Positions 32,585-41,784 of a stretch of DNA of 64,000 nt are shown here, piece after piece (position 1 is the stretch's first letter; each line of letters begins with the position of its first letter). This DNA comes from Catenuloplanes indicus (GTDB lineage: Bacteria > Actinomycetota > Actinomycetes > Mycobacteriales > Micromonosporaceae). The stretch lies in NCBI RefSeq assembly GCF_030813715.1, contig NZ_JAUSUZ010000001.1, forward strand, positions 806,001 to 870,000. The letters are read 5' to 3'. A program made the translations under genes and the position numbers. Under the pieces are notes generated by a model. That model was given only the letters and a program-made list of their open reading frames with translations. It was not told the DNA's origin and made no database searches.

Positions 32585-33352
32585 TCAGCCGTCCCCCGGA
32601 TCGCCCAGCTGGCCGGTCCGGGTGAGGTGGCGGGCGACGTCGACGAGCTTGACGTTGGCGTTCTGGCTGACCCTTACCAGCAGCTGGAACGCCTGGTCGG
32701 CGGTCACATTGTGGCGTTCCATCAGGATGCCCTTGGCCTGCCCGATGACGTCACGCACGGAGATGGCGTTGGTCAGGTGCTGCTCGCGCTGGGCACCGGC
32801 CATCGCGACCGCGGCGTGCGCGGCGAACAGCAGCCCGATGTGCTCGGACTCGTCGTCGAACGCCTTCGTGCTGCGCGAGTAGAGGTTCAGCGCGCCCAGG
32901 TTGCCCGCGACGACGTACAGCTGGAACGACAGCATGCTGCGGATCCCGAGGTCCACCGCGCGGCGGCTGAAGTCCGGCCAGCGATGCTCGGTGGCCATGT
33001 CGGACAGGCGCACGGTCTGCTGCCGGTACATGGCGTCCAGGCACGGTCCCTCCCCGGATTCGTACTGCGCGTGGTCGACGCGCTGCACGACCTCGTCGGT
33101 GGCCGACGGCGTGTCGATCCGGCGCCGGGCGTACACGACCATCAACCCGGCGTAGTCCGCCCCGGGGACGGTCTGCACCGCGGCGGCGACGATGCCGTCC
33201 AACGTGTCCTGCAGGCTGTCCTCCTGCTGGAGGGAGCGCGCCATCTCGCCCATCTGCGCCGCGAGATCGTTCAGGCTCCCGCGGCCGGTGTAGTCGATCG
33301 ACGGCTGCCCCTGCCCGCCACGGCTGCGGCCGTGGGCGGTCTGCTCGGCCAT
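32585..33352 (-). CDS. GAF-ANTAR RNA-binding antiterminator
   Basis: A 255-residue protein with a GAF sensory domain (residues ~50-185: YESGEGPCLDAM, WPDFSRRAVDLGIRSMLSFQL). A C-terminal ANTAR domain (~190-250) has AISVRDVIGQAKGILMERHNVTADQAFQLLVRVSQ. ANTAR proteins bind paired RNA hairpins and prevent termination. Targets cannot be seen here. It is convergent with the STAS gene, 18 bases apart, a common pairing of stress regulators in actinomycetes. Confidence 0.9.
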   Translation of the reverse strand: MAEQTAHGRSRGGQGQPSIDYTGRGSLNDLAAQMGEMARSLQQEDSLQDTLDGIVAAAVQTVPGADYAGLMVVYARRRIDTPSATDEVVQRVDHAQYESGEGPCLDAMYRQQTVRLSDMATEHRWPDFSRRAVDLGIRSMLSFQLYVVAGNLGALNLYSRSTKAFDDESEHIGLLFAAHAAVAMAGAQREQHLTNAISVRDVIGQAKGILMERHNVTADQAFQLLVRVSQNANVKLVDVARHLTRTGQLGDPGDG

Positions 33353-33623
33353 TGTCGTTCCTTCCTTCCCCGGGGCTGTGCGACCCGGACGAACCCATCA
33401 TGCCGTCGGGGGCGGTGACCGGCACGACGTCCCGATCGCCACACCGGTACGGCCACCGTGCGGGCGACTCACCCGTTCGAGGACGGGTCCCTGTCAGGGG
33501 CGCACCGCGCGCGGCGGGGTGTCCAGATCGCGCCATGTCAACTTTGAACCAGTGCGACGAAACACTCCGGTAAACAACCGGCGACGATCATGCGTGCAGC
33601 GAACAACGCGTGAAGGAGCCATC
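33353..33623. promoter_or_regulatory. Intergenic region between GAF-ANTAR and subtilase genes
   Basis: A 271-base non-coding divergent region that should hold both promoters. ACCCGT-TCGAGG-ACGGGT (33476-33493 approx.) is an inverted repeat, and an A/T-richer stretch (33,538-33,605) precedes the subtilase ribosome-binding site. I could not settle on a -35/-10 pair. Confidence 0.4.
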
Positions 33624-36600
33624 ATGCTCGGTCGTCTGCTCGCCGCGGTCCTGGTCGGGACCACGGCGATACCCACAGTGGCCGCACCCGCGGCCGCCGC
33701 ACCGGCGACCGCCGCCGTACCGGCCGGGGCGCCGGTCCGGGTGCTCACGCTGGTCACCGGCGACCGGGTGACGCTGACCGAGGCGGCGGCCGGACGGTAC
33801 GCGGCCACGGTCACGCCCGCGCCCGGGCGGGAGGCGGTCGGCTTCCACACGTACCAGGGCGACGGGAGTCTGAAGGTCGTCCCGGAGGACGCGGTCGCGC
33901 TGATCGGCGCCGGGCGCGTCGACGCGGACCTGTTCGACGTGGAGCGACTGCTCGCGCAGGGTTACGGCGACGCGGACACCGGCACGCTGCCGCTGATCGT
34001 GCGGGGTGGCGGCACCGGCCCGCGCACGGCCGGCACCCCGCTGGGCGGGATCGGCGCTACCGCGATCGCACCCGCGAAGAACACGCTCGCGAACTTCTGG
34101 GCGGAACAGACCGGCACGCGGGCCCGGGCGGCGGGCCAGGCGACGATCTACCTGGACGGCCGCGTCCGGGCGTCGCTGGACCGCAGCGTCGCGCAGGTCG
34201 GCGCGCCGGCCGCGTGGGCGAAGGGCCTGGACGGCAGCGGCGTCACGGTCGCGGTGCTGGACACCGGCGTCGACGCGACGCACCCGGACCTGGCCGGCCG
34301 GATCACCGAGGCGCGGAACTTCAGCACGAGCGCGGACGTGGTGGACCGGCACGGTCACGGCACCCACGTCGCGTCCACCGTGGCCGGGTCCGGCGCGGCG
34401 TCCGGCGGCACCCGGCGCGGCGTCGCACCCGGCGCGGACCTGCTGATCGGGAAGGTGCTCGGCGACGACGGCTACGGCCAGGAGTCGGACATCATCGCGG
34501 CGATGGAGTGGGCCGCCGAGGCCGGTGCGGACGTGGTCAACATGAGCCTGGGCGGCGACCCGACCGACGGCCTAGACCCGATGAGCCTGGCGGTCGACGA
34601 GATCAGCGCGGACACCGGCACGCTGTTCGTGATCGCGGCCGGTAACCACGGCGAGAGCGGCGACTCCACCGTGGGCACGCCGGGCAGCGCCGCAGCCGCG
34701 CTCACGGTCGGTGCGGTCGACCGGAACGACCGGATGGCGAGCTTCTCCAGCCGCGGGCCGCGGGCCGGTGACCTCGGGCTGAAGCCGGAGATCACCGCGC
34801 CCGGCGTGGAGATCGTGGCCGCCCGCGCGGCCGGTACCGCCATGGGCACGCCGGACGGCGCGCACTACACCGCGGCGTCCGGCACGTCGATGGCCACGCC
34901 GCACGTGGCCGGTGCGGCCGCGATCCTCGCCCAGCAGCACCCGGACTGGACCGGCGCGCAGCTCAAGGCGGCGCTGACCAGCAGCGCGAAGACCGTGACC
35001 GGCGACTCCGTGTGGGCGCAGGGCACCGGCCGGCTCGACCTGGCCCGCGCGGTCACCCAGACCGTCGTCGCCAGCCCGGTCGCGGACTTCGCCCGGCAGA
35101 CGATCACCTCCCCGGCCGCGACGCGGACCGTGACGTACACCAACGCCGGCGCACAACCGGTCACGCTGACGCTCACCGCGCCGTCGTTCGCCACGCTCGC
35201 GGCCCGGACCGTGACCGTCCCGGCGGGTGGGACCGCCACGGTCGCGGTCACCATCGCGTTCGCGGGCCGGCAGCCCGGCCGGCTCAGCGGCTGGCTGACC
35301 GCGGCCGCGACCGGCGGTGTGGCGGTGTCCACCGCGGTCGGCGCCGTCGTCGACGGCCCGGTGCACCGGGTCACGATCAAGGGGGTGGACCGCACCGGTG
35401 CGCCCGCGTTCATCCCGGCGCTGACCGTGTTCGGTGACGACAGCCGGTTCGACCAGATGCGATCCGCGAGCCCGGAGGGCGAGACCGTCGAGCTGCAACA
35501 GGGCACGTACTTCCTGACCGCCACGATCGACCAGGACCAGCGGTCGGACAACTTCGTCACGCTCCCGGAGCTGACCGTCGACCGGGACATGACCGTGCTG
35601 CTGGACGCGCGCCACGGCACCCCGATCCGGATCGAGACGCCGCGCACGGCCGTACCGACGTCGGTCACCAGCTACTACGCGCACCGGGTCACCGGCACCG
35701 GCCGGGACCTGGCGCACGGCGTGATGCGGTTCAGCGGCACCACGGACATCTACGTGTCGCCGACCGCGCCGGTGCGGGCCGGGTCGTTCGAGTTCTCCTC
35801 GCGCTGGCAGCTGGTCGCACCGCAGGTCCAGGCGTCGGTGCCGGGCCTCGGCCCGATCCGCGCGTCGCTGGCCAGCACGTCCCCGGTCTACGACGGGCGG
35901 CGCACGTTCCCGCTCGCGGCCGCGGACGCGAGGAACCTGCGCGGCCGGGCGGTGCTGGTCACCGACACCGGCGACGAGGACTTCACCCGGTACGCCGCGG
36001 CCGGCGCGGCCGCGGTCGTGCTGATCCAGGAGCCGGGCGTCGACCCGTGGACCGGCTGGAACCCGGCTGCCACGGAACGCCTCGCGCTGCCCGCGATCAA
36101 GGTGTCGCACGAGGACGGCCGGCGGATGCTGCGCGGGCCGGGCACGCTCGACCTGACGCTGGCCACGTCCAGCCCGTACCTCTACGACGTCGTCCAGGTC
36201 TCCCCCGGCCGCATCCCGGCGCGGGTCACGCACGCGGTGACCACCGCGAACACCCAGCGGATCACCACACGGTACGCGCACAACGGCGGCCTGGAATGGA
36301 TCAAGGAGCAGCGGTTCGCGTGGCGGCCGTGGCAGGAGTTCGCCTGGAACGACACGGCCCGGACCGCACGGACGCCATCCGTGCGCGAGGAATGGGTCTC
36401 GGCCGGTGACTCCCAGTGGTGGCACCTGGTCAACCACGCGTACCCGTGGGACTCGTTCGGCCCGCTGCAGTCCGGCTTCGGTGGCGCGGTCACCTCCTAC
36501 CGGCCCGGCGCCGGCGCGGAGACGTGGGCGGCGCCGGTGGTCCGGCCGGCCGACACCGGCTCCACCCGCGACGGTGACACACTGCGGCTGCGGGTGGCCG

Positions 36601-37082
36601 AGTTCGTCGACGGCGACGGGCACTGGACCAGCGCGTACCCGGGCGAGTCCACGGCCGCGTTGTGGCGCGACGGCGTCAAGGTCGCCGACCTGGCGAACGG
36701 CTACCAGAACGTGGCCACGACGCCGGGCCGGTCCGCCTACCGGTTGCGGATCACCACGGCGCGGGACGGGGACGACTGGCGGTACGGCACCCGGACGGAG
36801 ACCGTGTGGGGCTTCACGTCCGCAACCGGCACCGGCGCGCTGCCGCTGCTGGGCGTGGACTACGAACCGAGCCTGCTCGGCGTGCGGCTCGGGTTCACGG
36901 CCAGGCTGTCGGCGCTGACCGTGGAGTTCTCCACGGACGAGGGGCGCACCTGGCTGCGGACGGTCACGCTCGGCGAGCTGGCGCTGGTGCCACGCGGTGG
37001 TGACGAGCCGGTGTCGCTGCGGGTGACCGCGAAGGACACGGCCGGGAACACGCTCACCCAGACCGTGATCCGCGCTTTCTGA
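33624..37082 (+). CDS. Large secreted subtilase (S8) with PA-like insert and long C-terminal region
   Basis: A 1152-residue secreted protease. The ATG at 33624 follows AAGGAG and opens a signal peptide (MLGRLLAAVLVGTTAIPTVA). A propeptide-like region reaches ~residue 190. The catalytic triad is intact: Asp213 in VAVLDTGVD, His245 in HGHGTHVAS and Ser422 in GTSMATPHVAG. Beyond ~470 come beta-sandwich repeats (TYTNAGAQPVTLTL). A protease-associated-like segment at ~740-860 (GRAVLVTDTGDEDFTRYAAAG) is followed by further beta domains. It resembles the large extracellular subtilases of Streptomyces. A strong bidirectional terminator follows. Confidence 0.92.
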   Translation: MLGRLLAAVLVGTTAIPTVAAPAAAAPATAAVPAGAPVRVLTLVTGDRVTLTEAAAGRYAATVTPAPGREAVGFHTYQGDGSLKVVPEDAVALIGAGRVDADLFDVERLLAQGYGDADTGTLPLIVRGGGTGPRTAGTPLGGIGATAIAPAKNTLANFWAEQTGTRARAAGQATIYLDGRVRASLDRSVAQVGAPAAWAKGLDGSGVTVAVLDTGVDATHPDLAGRITEARNFSTSADVVDRHGHGTHVASTVAGSGAASGGTRRGVAPGADLLIGKVLGDDGYGQESDIIAAMEWAAEAGADVVNMSLGGDPTDGLDPMSLAVDEISADTGTLFVIAAGNHGESGDSTVGTPGSAAAALTVGAVDRNDRMASFSSRGPRAGDLGLKPEITAPGVEIVAARAAGTAMGTPDGAHYTAASGTSMATPHVAGAAAILAQQHPDWTGAQLKAALTSSAKTVTGDSVWAQGTGRLDLARAVTQTVVASPVADFARQTITSPAATRTVTYTNAGAQPVTLTLTAPSFATLAARTVTVPAGGTATVAVTIAFAGRQPGRLSGWLTAAATGGVAVSTAVGAVVDGPVHRVTIKGVDRTGAPAFIPALTVFGDDSRFDQMRSASPEGETVELQQGTYFLTATIDQDQRSDNFVTLPELTVDRDMTVLLDARHGTPIRIETPRTAVPTSVTSYYAHRVTGTGRDLAHGVMRFSGTTDIYVSPTAPVRAGSFEFSSRWQLVAPQVQASVPGLGPIRASLASTSPVYDGRRTFPLAAADARNLRGRAVLVTDTGDEDFTRYAAAGAAAVVLIQEPGVDPWTGWNPAATERLALPAIKVSHEDGRRMLRGPGTLDLTLATSSPYLYDVVQVSPGRIPARVTHAVTTANTQRITTRYAHNGGLEWIKEQRFAWRPWQEFAWNDTARTARTPSVREEWVSAGDSQWWHLVNHAYPWDSFGPLQSGFGGAVTSYRPGAGAETWAAPVVRPADTGSTRDGDTLRLRVAEFVDGDGHWTSAYPGESTAALWRDGVKVADLANGYQNVATTPGRSAYRLRITTARDGDDWRYGTRTETVWGFTSATGTGALPLLGVDYEPSLLGVRLGFTARLSALTVEFSTDEGRTWLRTVTLGELALVPRGGDEPVSLRVTAKDTAGNTLTQTVIRAF

Positions 37083-37098
37083 CCTGCCCCCACCCCTC

Positions 37099-37143
37099 GC
37101 GGGAGCCGGGCGGCCCACATCCGGCGGGCCACCCGGCTCCCGC
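37099..37143. terminator. Bidirectional terminator
   Basis: GCGGGAGCCGGG (37099-37110) pairs with CCCGGCTCCCGC (37132-37143), extended inwards by GGCCC/GGGCC with one bulge. It sits between two convergent genes. Confidence 0.85.
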
Positions 37144-37144
37144 C

Positions 37145-38131
37145 TCATGCGATGGGCTGCCCGCCTTCGGTTGCCGGGTGGGCGGCCGCGAAGCGGTCCA
37201 GCGCGTCCATCACGCGGCCGCGGGCCTCCGCGGAGCCGACGTGGCCGGCGTTCCCCACGATCTGCAGTTCCGCACCGGGCCAGGCCTTGGACAGCTCCCA
37301 CGCGGTGTGCAGCGGCCCGCCGAGGTCCAGCCGTCCGTGGATCAGCACGCCGGGGATCCCGGCCAGCCGGCCCGCGTCCCGGATCAGCTGCCCCTCGGCC
37401 AGCCACGCACCGTGGGCGAAGTACCGCGCGCAGATCCGCACGAACGCGATCCGGTCCGCCGGTGGCCGCTCGGTATAGACGTTCTTCGCGTCGCCCGGCT
37501 CCCCGGAGAGCACCGCGTCCTCCCAGGCGCACCAGTCCAGGGTGGCCCTCTCCCGTACGGCCGGATCCGGGTCCTCCATCAGCCTGGCGTAGGCGGCGAC
37601 CACGTCGTCTCCGCCCCCACCGGCGTCCCGGAACCGCTCCCACTGCTCGGGGTAGAACCGCCCGACGCCACGGTAGAGCCAGTCGATCTCGGAACGCCGC
37701 GTGGTGGTGACCGCCGCGATCACCATCTCCGACACCCGCGCCGGGTGCGTCTGCGCGTACGCCAGCGCCAGCGTCGACCCCCACGATCCGCCGTGCAGCA
37801 GCCAGCGGCCGATCCCGAGGTGTTCGCGCAGCCGCTCCATGTCCGCGATCAGGTGCGCGGTCGTGTTGTGCCGCATGTCCGTCGCCGGATCGGCCGCGTG
37901 CGGCGTGCTCCGGCCGCAGCCCCGCTGGTCGAACAGCACGATCCGGTAGCGGTCCGGATCGAACGGCCGGCGCCAGCCCTCCCCCGCGCCGGACCCGGGC
38001 CCGCCGTGCACCACCAGCGCGGGCTTGCCGTCCGGGTTTCCGCAGGTCTCCCAGTAGACCTGGTTCCCGTCGCCGACGTCGAGCAGGCCGCTGTCGTAGG
38101 GCTCGATCGGCGGATGAAGATCTCTCGTCAT
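37145..38131 (-). CDS. pip: Proline iminopeptidase
   Basis: A 328-residue alpha/beta-hydrolase of peptidase family S33. It has the oxyanion HGGPGSG (residues 42-48), FDQRGCGRSTPH (typical of prolyl aminopeptidases), the nucleophile Ser116 in GGSWGS, the acid in GRLDLGG and the His in NAGHVGS. It removes N-terminal proline from peptides in the cytoplasm. I start at ATG 38131 (MTRDLHPPIEPYDSG) although the frame extends further upstream. A tandem repeat that may be an operator lies 38-74 bases upstream. It is convergent with the secreted subtilase, which could supply its peptides. Confidence 0.93.
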   Translation of the reverse strand: MTRDLHPPIEPYDSGLLDVGDGNQVYWETCGNPDGKPALVVHGGPGSGAGEGWRRPFDPDRYRIVLFDQRGCGRSTPHAADPATDMRHNTTAHLIADMERLREHLGIGRWLLHGGSWGSTLALAYAQTHPARVSEMVIAAVTTTRRSEIDWLYRGVGRFYPEQWERFRDAGGGGDDVVAAYARLMEDPDPAVRERATLDWCAWEDAVLSGEPGDAKNVYTERPPADRIAFVRICARYFAHGAWLAEGQLIRDAGRLAGIPGVLIHGRLDLGGPLHTAWELSKAWPGAELQIVGNAGHVGSAEARGRVMDALDRFAAAHPATEGGQPIA

Positions 38132-38168
38132 GTCCGGATACTCCCGTACCGCGGACCGCGGGGCCTTT

Positions 38169-38205
38169 GATTTAACCGCTCGCGGCTGATTCAACCGCTC
38201 GCGGC
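38169..38205. repeat. Tandem 18-bp repeat upstream of pip
   Basis: GATTTAACCGCTCGCGGC (38169-38186) and GATTCAACCGCTCGCGGC (38188-38205) differ at one base and have a 19-base period. Each contains the small palindrome CCGC-TC-GCGG. The unusual A/T-rich context in the pip upstream region suggests a pair of regulator sites. Confidence 0.65.
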
Positions 38206-38371
38206 GTATATCCGGGGATCTGTCGGTCAACGGTCATTTTCGACCTCGGTCAAATCTGGATCGCGAAGCCCGCGCACACGTGCCAGGCTCCCACGCGGAC
38301 GTGTTCACCGGCCGTTCCACTCTGTGGTCCGGACCACCGGCACCGTGGGCACGACGGCCGTTCCGGTCTCG

Positions 38372-38412
38372 GGATGCCGGTTCCGCACCACGGGGGAGCG
38401 GAACCGGCATCC
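38372..38412 (-). terminator. Terminator of the peptide-importer operon
   Basis: GGATGCCGGTTCCGC (38372-38386) and GCGGAACCGGCATCC (38398-38412) form a perfect 15-bp stem with an 11-base loop. The stem abuts the permease stop codon on the minus strand. Confidence 0.88.
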
Positions 38413-40251
38413 TCACACAGCCGGGCGGCGGCGCAGCGCGGACGTGACCACGGCGAGCACGGACAGCGCGACCAGTGACAGGCACGGGCCGAACACCGTC
38501 CACGGCGCACGCTCCACGTACGGCAGACCCTCGGACAGCACCAGGCCCCAGTCCGGGACCGGAGGTTGCGGGCCGAGACCGAGGAAGCCGAGCGCGGCCA
38601 GCGCCAGCGCGATGCCGGGGATGCGGGCGACCGCGTGCCGGACCAGCGGCCCGAGCAGTCCCGGGACTATGTGCAACGCCAGCACCCGGACCGGGCCGAC
38701 GCCGAGCACCGGCAGGATCCGGACGTACGGCTGGGCACGTGCCTCGGCGAGCAGCGCCGCGGTGTGCGCGGCCAGCGGGGCCCAGCCGACCGCGAGCACG
38801 GCCGCGGCCGCGGCGCCGGTGGACGGACCCGCGGCCGCGGCGACGAGCAGGCCGGACAGGACCGGCGGCGCCGCGTTGGTGATCTCGATCGGGCCGGTCG
38901 CGACGCGCGGCAGCAGACCGGCGAGCAGGCCGATCACCAGGCAGGCGGCGCACAGCAGCAGCGCGGTGCCGATCGTGGCGGCTGCGCCGTGACCGAGGCG
39001 GGCCAGCAGGTCCCGGCCGGACGCGTCCGCGCCGAGCGGCAGCGCCCACGACGGCGCGGCGAGCCGCCCACGGTTCGCCGCGTAGGGGTCCCGGAGCAGG
39101 CCCGCCACCGTCACCGTGGCCAGGACCAGCACCGCGGCCGCCGCGGTGATCCAGAGCCCGCGGCGCGGCACCGTCTGATGGTCGAACCCGGGCAGCGATC
39201 CGGTACGGACGGGTGCGCCCAGCATGCGGCGGCGCGCGACCGCGGCGGCGATCCCGGCCGCGACGCCGAGCAGCAGCAGGATCAGCACGCCGCCCTGCAG
39301 CACCGGCAGATCCTGGGTCTGCGCGGCGCCGAGCGTGACCCGGCCCAGGCCGGGGATCGCGAACACCCGCTCGACCGCGACCGCGCCGCCGGTCAGCCCG
39401 ATGACGACCAGGCCGGCCTGCGGCACCAGGCTCGGCAGTGCCCGTCGCAGCAGCGCGGCACCGGTCCGGGCCCGGCCGGCACCGGCGGTGGCCCAGGTGG
39501 TCAGCCACGGCTCGTGCGCGGCGCGGGAGACCGCGTCCGCGCACAGCATGCCGATCAGGCCACCGGCCGGGACACCCAGCGCGAGCGCGGGCAGCACCGC
39601 GCTGTGCGGGCCGTCCCAACCGTACGGCGGGAACGCCCGCAGCCACACCGCACCCACGATCAGCAGCACGGACGCGAGCAGGAACTCGGGCAGCGCGGTC
39701 AGCGCGGCCGCGACCGCACCGCCGGACGTGCGCGGCCGGCCGCGGACCGCGGCACGCAGCGCGGGAGCGGTGAGCGCGGTCGCGACCACGATCGCCACGA
39801 TCACGGCGAACGCCATCAGCGTGAGCGACACGCCGGCCGCGGCCAGCAGACCGGGCAGCACCGGCCGGCCGCTCACCCACGACGTGCCGAAGTCACCGCG
39901 CAGCACACCGGACAGCCAGCCGCCGAGCAGTGGGAGCGGCCCCGCGTCCAGGCCGAGCTGGGCCCGTACCGCCGCCAGCGCCTCCGGCGTCGCCTCCCGC
40001 TCGGCGGCCCGGCCCCGCAGCACGGTGAGCGCCGGGTCCCGCCCGGACAGCCAGGGCAGCAGCCCGACCAGCGCCACCACCGCGGCCACCGCGGACGTGC
40101 GGGACAGCCCGGTGATGACGGCGTCTGGCCGGATCAGCGCCGCGGCGGCTCTCCGGAGCGTGGCGCCGGCGCCGTCCCGCCACGGCCGGACGGCGTCCGC
40201 GAGCACCGGCCGCCCGGGTCGGGCGGCCGGCCGGCCGGGGTCGTGCGTCAC
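38413..40251 (-). CDS. Fused DppB-DppC-type ABC permease
   Basis: A 612-residue protein combining two binding-protein-dependent permeases. The first half (~40-330) is DppB-like: LRGDFGTSWVSGRPV, AALTALPEFLLASVLL, and ERVFAIPGLGRVTLGAAQTQDLPVLQG. The second half (~360-612) is DppC-like: LPLGADASGRDLLARLGHGA and PGIALALAALGFLGLGPQPPVPDWG. Normally these are separate genes. It starts at GTG overlapping the binding-protein stop (GTGA). It forms the membrane channel of the peptide/nickel-type importer whose other parts are encoded at 40248-43639. Confidence 0.9.
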   Translation of the reverse strand: MTHDPGRPAARPGRPVLADAVRPWRDGAGATLRRAAAALIRPDAVITGLSRTSAVAAVVALVGLLPWLSGRDPALTVLRGRAAEREATPEALAAVRAQLGLDAGPLPLLGGWLSGVLRGDFGTSWVSGRPVLPGLLAAAGVSLTLMAFAVIVAIVVATALTAPALRAAVRGRPRTSGGAVAAALTALPEFLLASVLLIVGAVWLRAFPPYGWDGPHSAVLPALALGVPAGGLIGMLCADAVSRAAHEPWLTTWATAGAGRARTGAALLRRALPSLVPQAGLVVIGLTGGAVAVERVFAIPGLGRVTLGAAQTQDLPVLQGGVLILLLLGVAAGIAAAVARRRMLGAPVRTGSLPGFDHQTVPRRGLWITAAAAVLVLATVTVAGLLRDPYAANRGRLAAPSWALPLGADASGRDLLARLGHGAAATIGTALLLCAACLVIGLLAGLLPRVATGPIEITNAAPPVLSGLLVAAAAGPSTGAAAAAVLAVGWAPLAAHTAALLAEARAQPYVRILPVLGVGPVRVLALHIVPGLLGPLVRHAVARIPGIALALAALGFLGLGPQPPVPDWGLVLSEGLPYVERAPWTVFGPCLSLVALSVLAVVTSALRRRPAV

Positions 40252-41750
40252 GCCGGTGCGGTTCCGGACGTGATCAGCATGCGCTCCCGCGAGTCGCGTT
40301 CGACGGCCGTGAACGCGCCGGACTCGCCCTGAATGACGCGTTCGTGCAGCAGCGGCACGGCCGCGTCCGACTCGAGGATCAGCTTCTCGGCCTGCATGAT
40401 CGCGGCTTGCCGTTGCGCGCCCGGCGCAGCCGCGGACGCCGCCTTCAGCGCCGCGTCGATCGCTGGGTCGCACAGCTGAGCAATGTTGAAGGAACCATCG
40501 CAGGCGAAGTCGCTGTACATGTACGCGACCGGGTCGCCGGAGTCGAGCACGGTGGCTCGGGACAGGATGAACGCGTCGAACGTACCGGCGAGCGCGTCCG
40601 CCTCGATCTGCGCGTACTCGCGGATCTCCTGTTCGACCGTGAACCCGGCCGCCTCCAGCTGCTGCTGCAACTGCACCGCGACCTCGGGCAGCTCGGCCCG
40701 GTCGGTGAACGTGGCCAGCACGATCGGCGTGCCGGTCACCGTCGCCGGTGCGGCCGGGGTGCGCTGCGGCCGGGCCGGTGCGGCCCACGGCAGCGCCGGG
40801 CCGAGCAGGCCGGCCGCGACGTCCGCGCGTCCCTCGTAGACGGTCGCCACGATCGGGTCGCGTTGCACGGCCGCGCGCGCCGCCGCACGCACCGCCGGGT
40901 CCTTGAACGCGCCCTTCTCGGTGTTCAGGTAGAGCGTGTTGGTACGCGGCATCGGCACCTCGTGGATCTGCGCCGCGTCGAGCAGCGCGGCCTGCGAGAC
41001 CGGAACTGCCTCGACCACGTCCGCGGTGCCGGTGCGCAGCGCGGCCGCACGGGCGGTGCCGTCCGGCACGAAACTGACGTCGATCCCGGCCGCCTTCGCC
41101 GGGCCGCCCCAGTAGCCGTCGTAACGGTCCAGCCGCGCCGTGGTGGTGTCCGCCGAGACCAGCCGGAACGGGCCGGTACCGTGGCCGATCGGGTCGACCA
41201 CACCGTCCGCGCCGTAGGCGGCCGCGGCCAGGATGGACAGCTGCGGGCTGGACAGCCGCTGCGGCACCAGCGGATCCGCGTCGCCGGTGGTGACCAGCAC
41301 CGCGTCCGCGGGCGCGGCCGGGTCCGGCGTCACGGTCAGTTCGACGCCGTCCAGGATGCGCGGCCTCGGCGACGCCTTCGTCGCCGCGGTCAGCGTGGTG
41401 ACGACCGACTCGACGGTGAACGGCGTGCCGTCGTGGAACGTGACGCCGTCCCGCAACTCGAACCGCCACGTTCGCGGATCTCCCTGCTGCGCGAACCCGG
41501 TCGCCAGCGCCGGCTGCGCCACCCCGTCCGCGTCCAGCGTCACCAGCGTCTCCGCGGTCGACCAGCGGGACAGCTTGAACGCGTCGTCGCTGAACGGGCT
41601 CAGCCCGCTACGAGGCGGCTGCAGCATCGCCAGCCGGACACGATCACCGGATCCGGCGCCGTCGCCGGAGGCCTCGGTGGTGCCGCCGAAGCAGCCACTC
41701 AGCAACAGGACGGCCGCCAGGGCGGCGGCCGGCAACGTCGTACGGGACAC
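40248..41750 (-). CDS. Substrate-binding lipoprotein of peptide/nickel family (SBP_bac_5)
   Basis: A 500-residue lipoprotein with lipobox LLSGC (Cys20). I chose GTG 41750, just before the lipoprotein signal, with GGAG upstream, because the frame's earlier start would place extra residues ahead of the signal. The SBP_bac_5 pattern is present: TLDADGVAQPALATGFAQQG, WRFELRDGVTFHDGTPFT, LNTEKGAFKDPAVRAAARAAV. It should capture oligopeptides or metal-chelate complexes at the membrane surface and pass them to the fused permease downstream. Confidence 0.9.
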   Translation of the reverse strand: MSRTTLPAAALAAVLLLSGCFGGTTEASGDGAGSGDRVRLAMLQPPRSGLSPFSDDAFKLSRWSTAETLVTLDADGVAQPALATGFAQQGDPRTWRFELRDGVTFHDGTPFTVESVVTTLTAATKASPRPRILDGVELTVTPDPAAPADAVLVTTGDADPLVPQRLSSPQLSILAAAAYGADGVVDPIGHGTGPFRLVSADTTTARLDRYDGYWGGPAKAAGIDVSFVPDGTARAAALRTGTADVVEAVPVSQAALLDAAQIHEVPMPRTNTLYLNTEKGAFKDPAVRAAARAAVQRDPIVATVYEGRADVAAGLLGPALPWAAPARPQRTPAAPATVTGTPIVLATFTDRAELPEVAVQLQQQLEAAGFTVEQEIREYAQIEADALAGTFDAFILSRATVLDSGDPVAYMYSDFACDGSFNIAQLCDPAIDAALKAASAAAPGAQRQAAIMQAEKLILESDAAVPLLHERVIQGESGAFTAVERDSRERMLITSGTAPA

Positions 41751-41784
41751 GATCACTCCGAGGGGTTGTGCGACGAACAGAAAA

